A DNA stretch of 34,647 nucleotides from the NCBI GenBank assembly GCA_017480495.1, contig JAFVAQ010000010.1, positions 1 through 34,647 of the forward strand. The letters run 5' to 3'. A model generated the notes under the pieces. That model was not told the DNA's origin. It worked only from the letters and a program-made list of their open reading frames with translations, and ran no database searches. Of the stretch, positions 33,701 through 34,647 are shown piece after piece (position 1 is the stretch's first letter; each line of letters starts with the position of its first letter). This DNA is from Eubacterium sp. Its GTDB lineage: Bacteria; Bacillota; Clostridia; Lachnospirales; Lachnospiraceae. The position numbers and the translations under genes are program-made.

Positions 33701-33940
33701 ATCTTAGATCATATGTCAAATGGTGACATACAGCTTATCATTAACTCTCCTTCTGGTAAGTATTCAGTTCATGATGATACTTACATCCGTAAGTCAGCTA
33801 TCAAGTATAAGATTCCATATATCACTACTATTGCTGCTGGTCATGCAGCTGCTGAAGGTATCGACCACATGAAGAAGCGTCACCTTGGTAATATCCATTC
33901 ACTTCAGGAGTGGCATACTTCAATCAAAGAGATAGATTAA
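30710..33940 (+). CDS. carB: Carbamoyl-phosphate synthase large subunit
   Basis: Makes carbamoyl phosphate for arginine and pyrimidine synthesis, using ammonia from the CarA glutaminase. About 1076 aa, full length. Two homologous ATP-grasp halves, starting [22 protein letters not shown] and [21 protein letters not shown]; ATP sites around [13 protein letters not shown] and [15 protein letters not shown]; metal-binding [18 protein letters not shown] and [17 protein letters not shown]-terminal MGS-like allosteric domain (about 935-1076, [17 protein letters not shown], where UMP or ornithine acts in homologues). ATG at 30710 chosen for GGAGG before it; a TTG 11 codons upstream lies inside the leader hairpin. 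carA is not adjacent, unlike most genomes. Confidence 0.97.
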   Translation: [1076 protein letters not shown]

Positions 33941-33964
33941 GTCACTAAGATTTAAGCATACTAA

Positions 33965-33992
33965 AAGCACCGATGAATCATCATCGGTGCTT
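33965..33992. terminator. Bidirectional terminator between carB and the edge gene
   Basis: AAGCACCGATGA pairs perfectly with TCATCGGTGCTT around ATCA. It lies 25 nt after the carB stop. The minus-strand side is followed by TTTT-AG only if the stem is taken one pair shorter, and the plus side by CTTATATTT, so it can serve the two convergent genes. Confidence 0.8.
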
Positions 33993-34005
33993 CTTATATT
34001 TATGA

Positions 34006-34635
34006 TTAGAAATCTATTTCATATTCAAAGAAACTATTCTTTTCCTTCTGGACAGCACTTGTAACGCTTGAATTTCCTTTAATCTTCATTGCATTAATTG
34101 CAGCATCTATTTTTAAAGCATCATTCATTTTAATACCAGAGGAACTGCTTAAATTTAGCCTATAAACTTGATGTGTCATAGAATTTTCAGCCAATCTAGA
34201 TGAAACTAAGCTTTGAATCTGAGGATCATTTCTGAAATAAAATAGCTCAGGTTCAACTGGTTTATGTCCTATAAACTCCATTTCTGCTGCCACCTCAAAT
34301 TTAGACGCATTAGCCTCACTCCTCTGCTTTTCATAATCAGCATCTGAATTATAACTACCCGGCACCTTTATAATAGACTTAATCTTTATATCCTTCGCCA
34401 TTTGATTACTATTAGATTCTTCATAAATAACCCGAAAATGCTTAGCCCCTAAATCGCGCGCAATATTCTGTAATTCACTGATACGTGCTATTCTTAAATG
34501 ATCAAAATAGGTCTCTAATGAAATATAATGATCTCTGTCAGTTGGATCAATATAATACATTTCACTTTCCATATCAGGGTCAAACTTAAGCCGAAAATCT
34601 GTTATTTTATTTGGATATATTGTAATCACATCCAT
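34006..34635 (-). CDS. Unrecognised protein, possibly cut by the window edge
   Basis: 209 codons from the ATG at 34635, but the frame stays open to the edge and the AAAGGA before that ATG is too close to be a good ribosome site, so the true start may lie outside. I do not recognise the family. It reads as a soluble alpha/beta protein without signal peptide or transmembrane segment: a strand-rich start (DVITIYPNKITDFRLKFDPD), a helix around IARISELQNIARDLGAKHF, then VIYEESNSNQ, a Ser/Asn-rich part, and repeated LSSSSGIK and KGNSSVTSAVQ near the end. Convergent with carB. Confidence 0.7.
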   Translation of the reverse strand: MDVITIYPNKITDFRLKFDPDMESEMYYIDPTDRDHYISLETYFDHLRIARISELQNIARDLGAKHFRVIYEESNSNQMAKDIKIKSIIKVPGSYNSDADYEKQRSEANASKFEVAAEMEFIGHKPVEPELFYFRNDPQIQSLVSSRLAENSMTHQVYRLNLSSSSGIKMNDALKIDAAINAMKIKGNSSVTSAVQKEKNSFFEYEIDF

Positions 34636-34647
34636 ATCCTTTGATTC

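Overview
The window looks like chromosomal core DNA of a low-GC Firmicute, most likely a Lachnospiraceae member near Butyrivibrio/Pseudobutyrivibrio. This is inference from AT-rich codon use, strong Shine-Dalgarno sites with several GTG/TTG starts, tRNAs without an encoded CCA, DUF4364 and DUF4230 proteins, a Rho with a long acidic insert, a PyrK/PyrD-B dihydroorotate dehydrogenase and a type-II-like LuxS. No phage, CRISPR or antibiotic-resistance genes are visible.

Layout: (1) 1-551, five tRNA genes on the minus strand (Val, Met, Pro, Gly, Arg; Arg cut by the edge) behind a consensus promoter. (2) 677-4059, a two-component system. (3) 4248-4484, a small membrane protein with a very acidic tail, its own promoter, a palindromic operator-like site and a terminator. 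(4) 4572-8138, pspA-pcrA-DUF4230 operon. (5) 8226-16408, a pyrimidine operon on the minus strand: pyrF, pyrK, pyrD, a small membrane protein, an M29-like aminopeptidase and a pyrimidine-nucleoside phosphorylase. An IS110-family element in the opposite orientation splits it between pyrF and pyrK. (6) 16507-20966, rho followed by a class A penicillin-binding protein. (7) 21067-21591, a DUF4364 gene, the first of only three genes on the plus strand. (8) 21593-25326, tig-clpP-clpX-engB, a protein-quality-control cluster. (9) 25482-30474, an operon from a CapD-type membrane domain and a GH25 muramidase into hpt, a purine permease, mtnN and luxS (purine salvage plus the activated methyl cycle). (10) 30710-33940, carB alone on the plus strand. 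(11) an unrecognised gene at the right edge.

The most unusual object is the IS110 element (about 13842-15489). Its right end carries a perfect -35 hexamer and its left end a perfect -10 hexamer. Joined at a shared TG dinucleotide in a circle they would form TTGACA-N17-TATAAT. The roughly 270-bp non-coding leader before the transposase then has the layout expected of a bridge RNA, with short words matching both element ends immediately beside that TG. In addition, 29 nt of the leader are a near-perfect inverted copy of the left flank, ending at the presumed crossover. The insertion lies 4 bp after the pyrF stop, so pyrF is intact but pyrK-pyrD and downstream genes are separated from it.

A second recurring pattern is overlap of a promoter with the preceding gene's terminator hairpin (tRNA operon, tig, possibly pyrF), so that read-through RNA forms the full hairpin whereas newly started RNA would lack part of its 5' arm.
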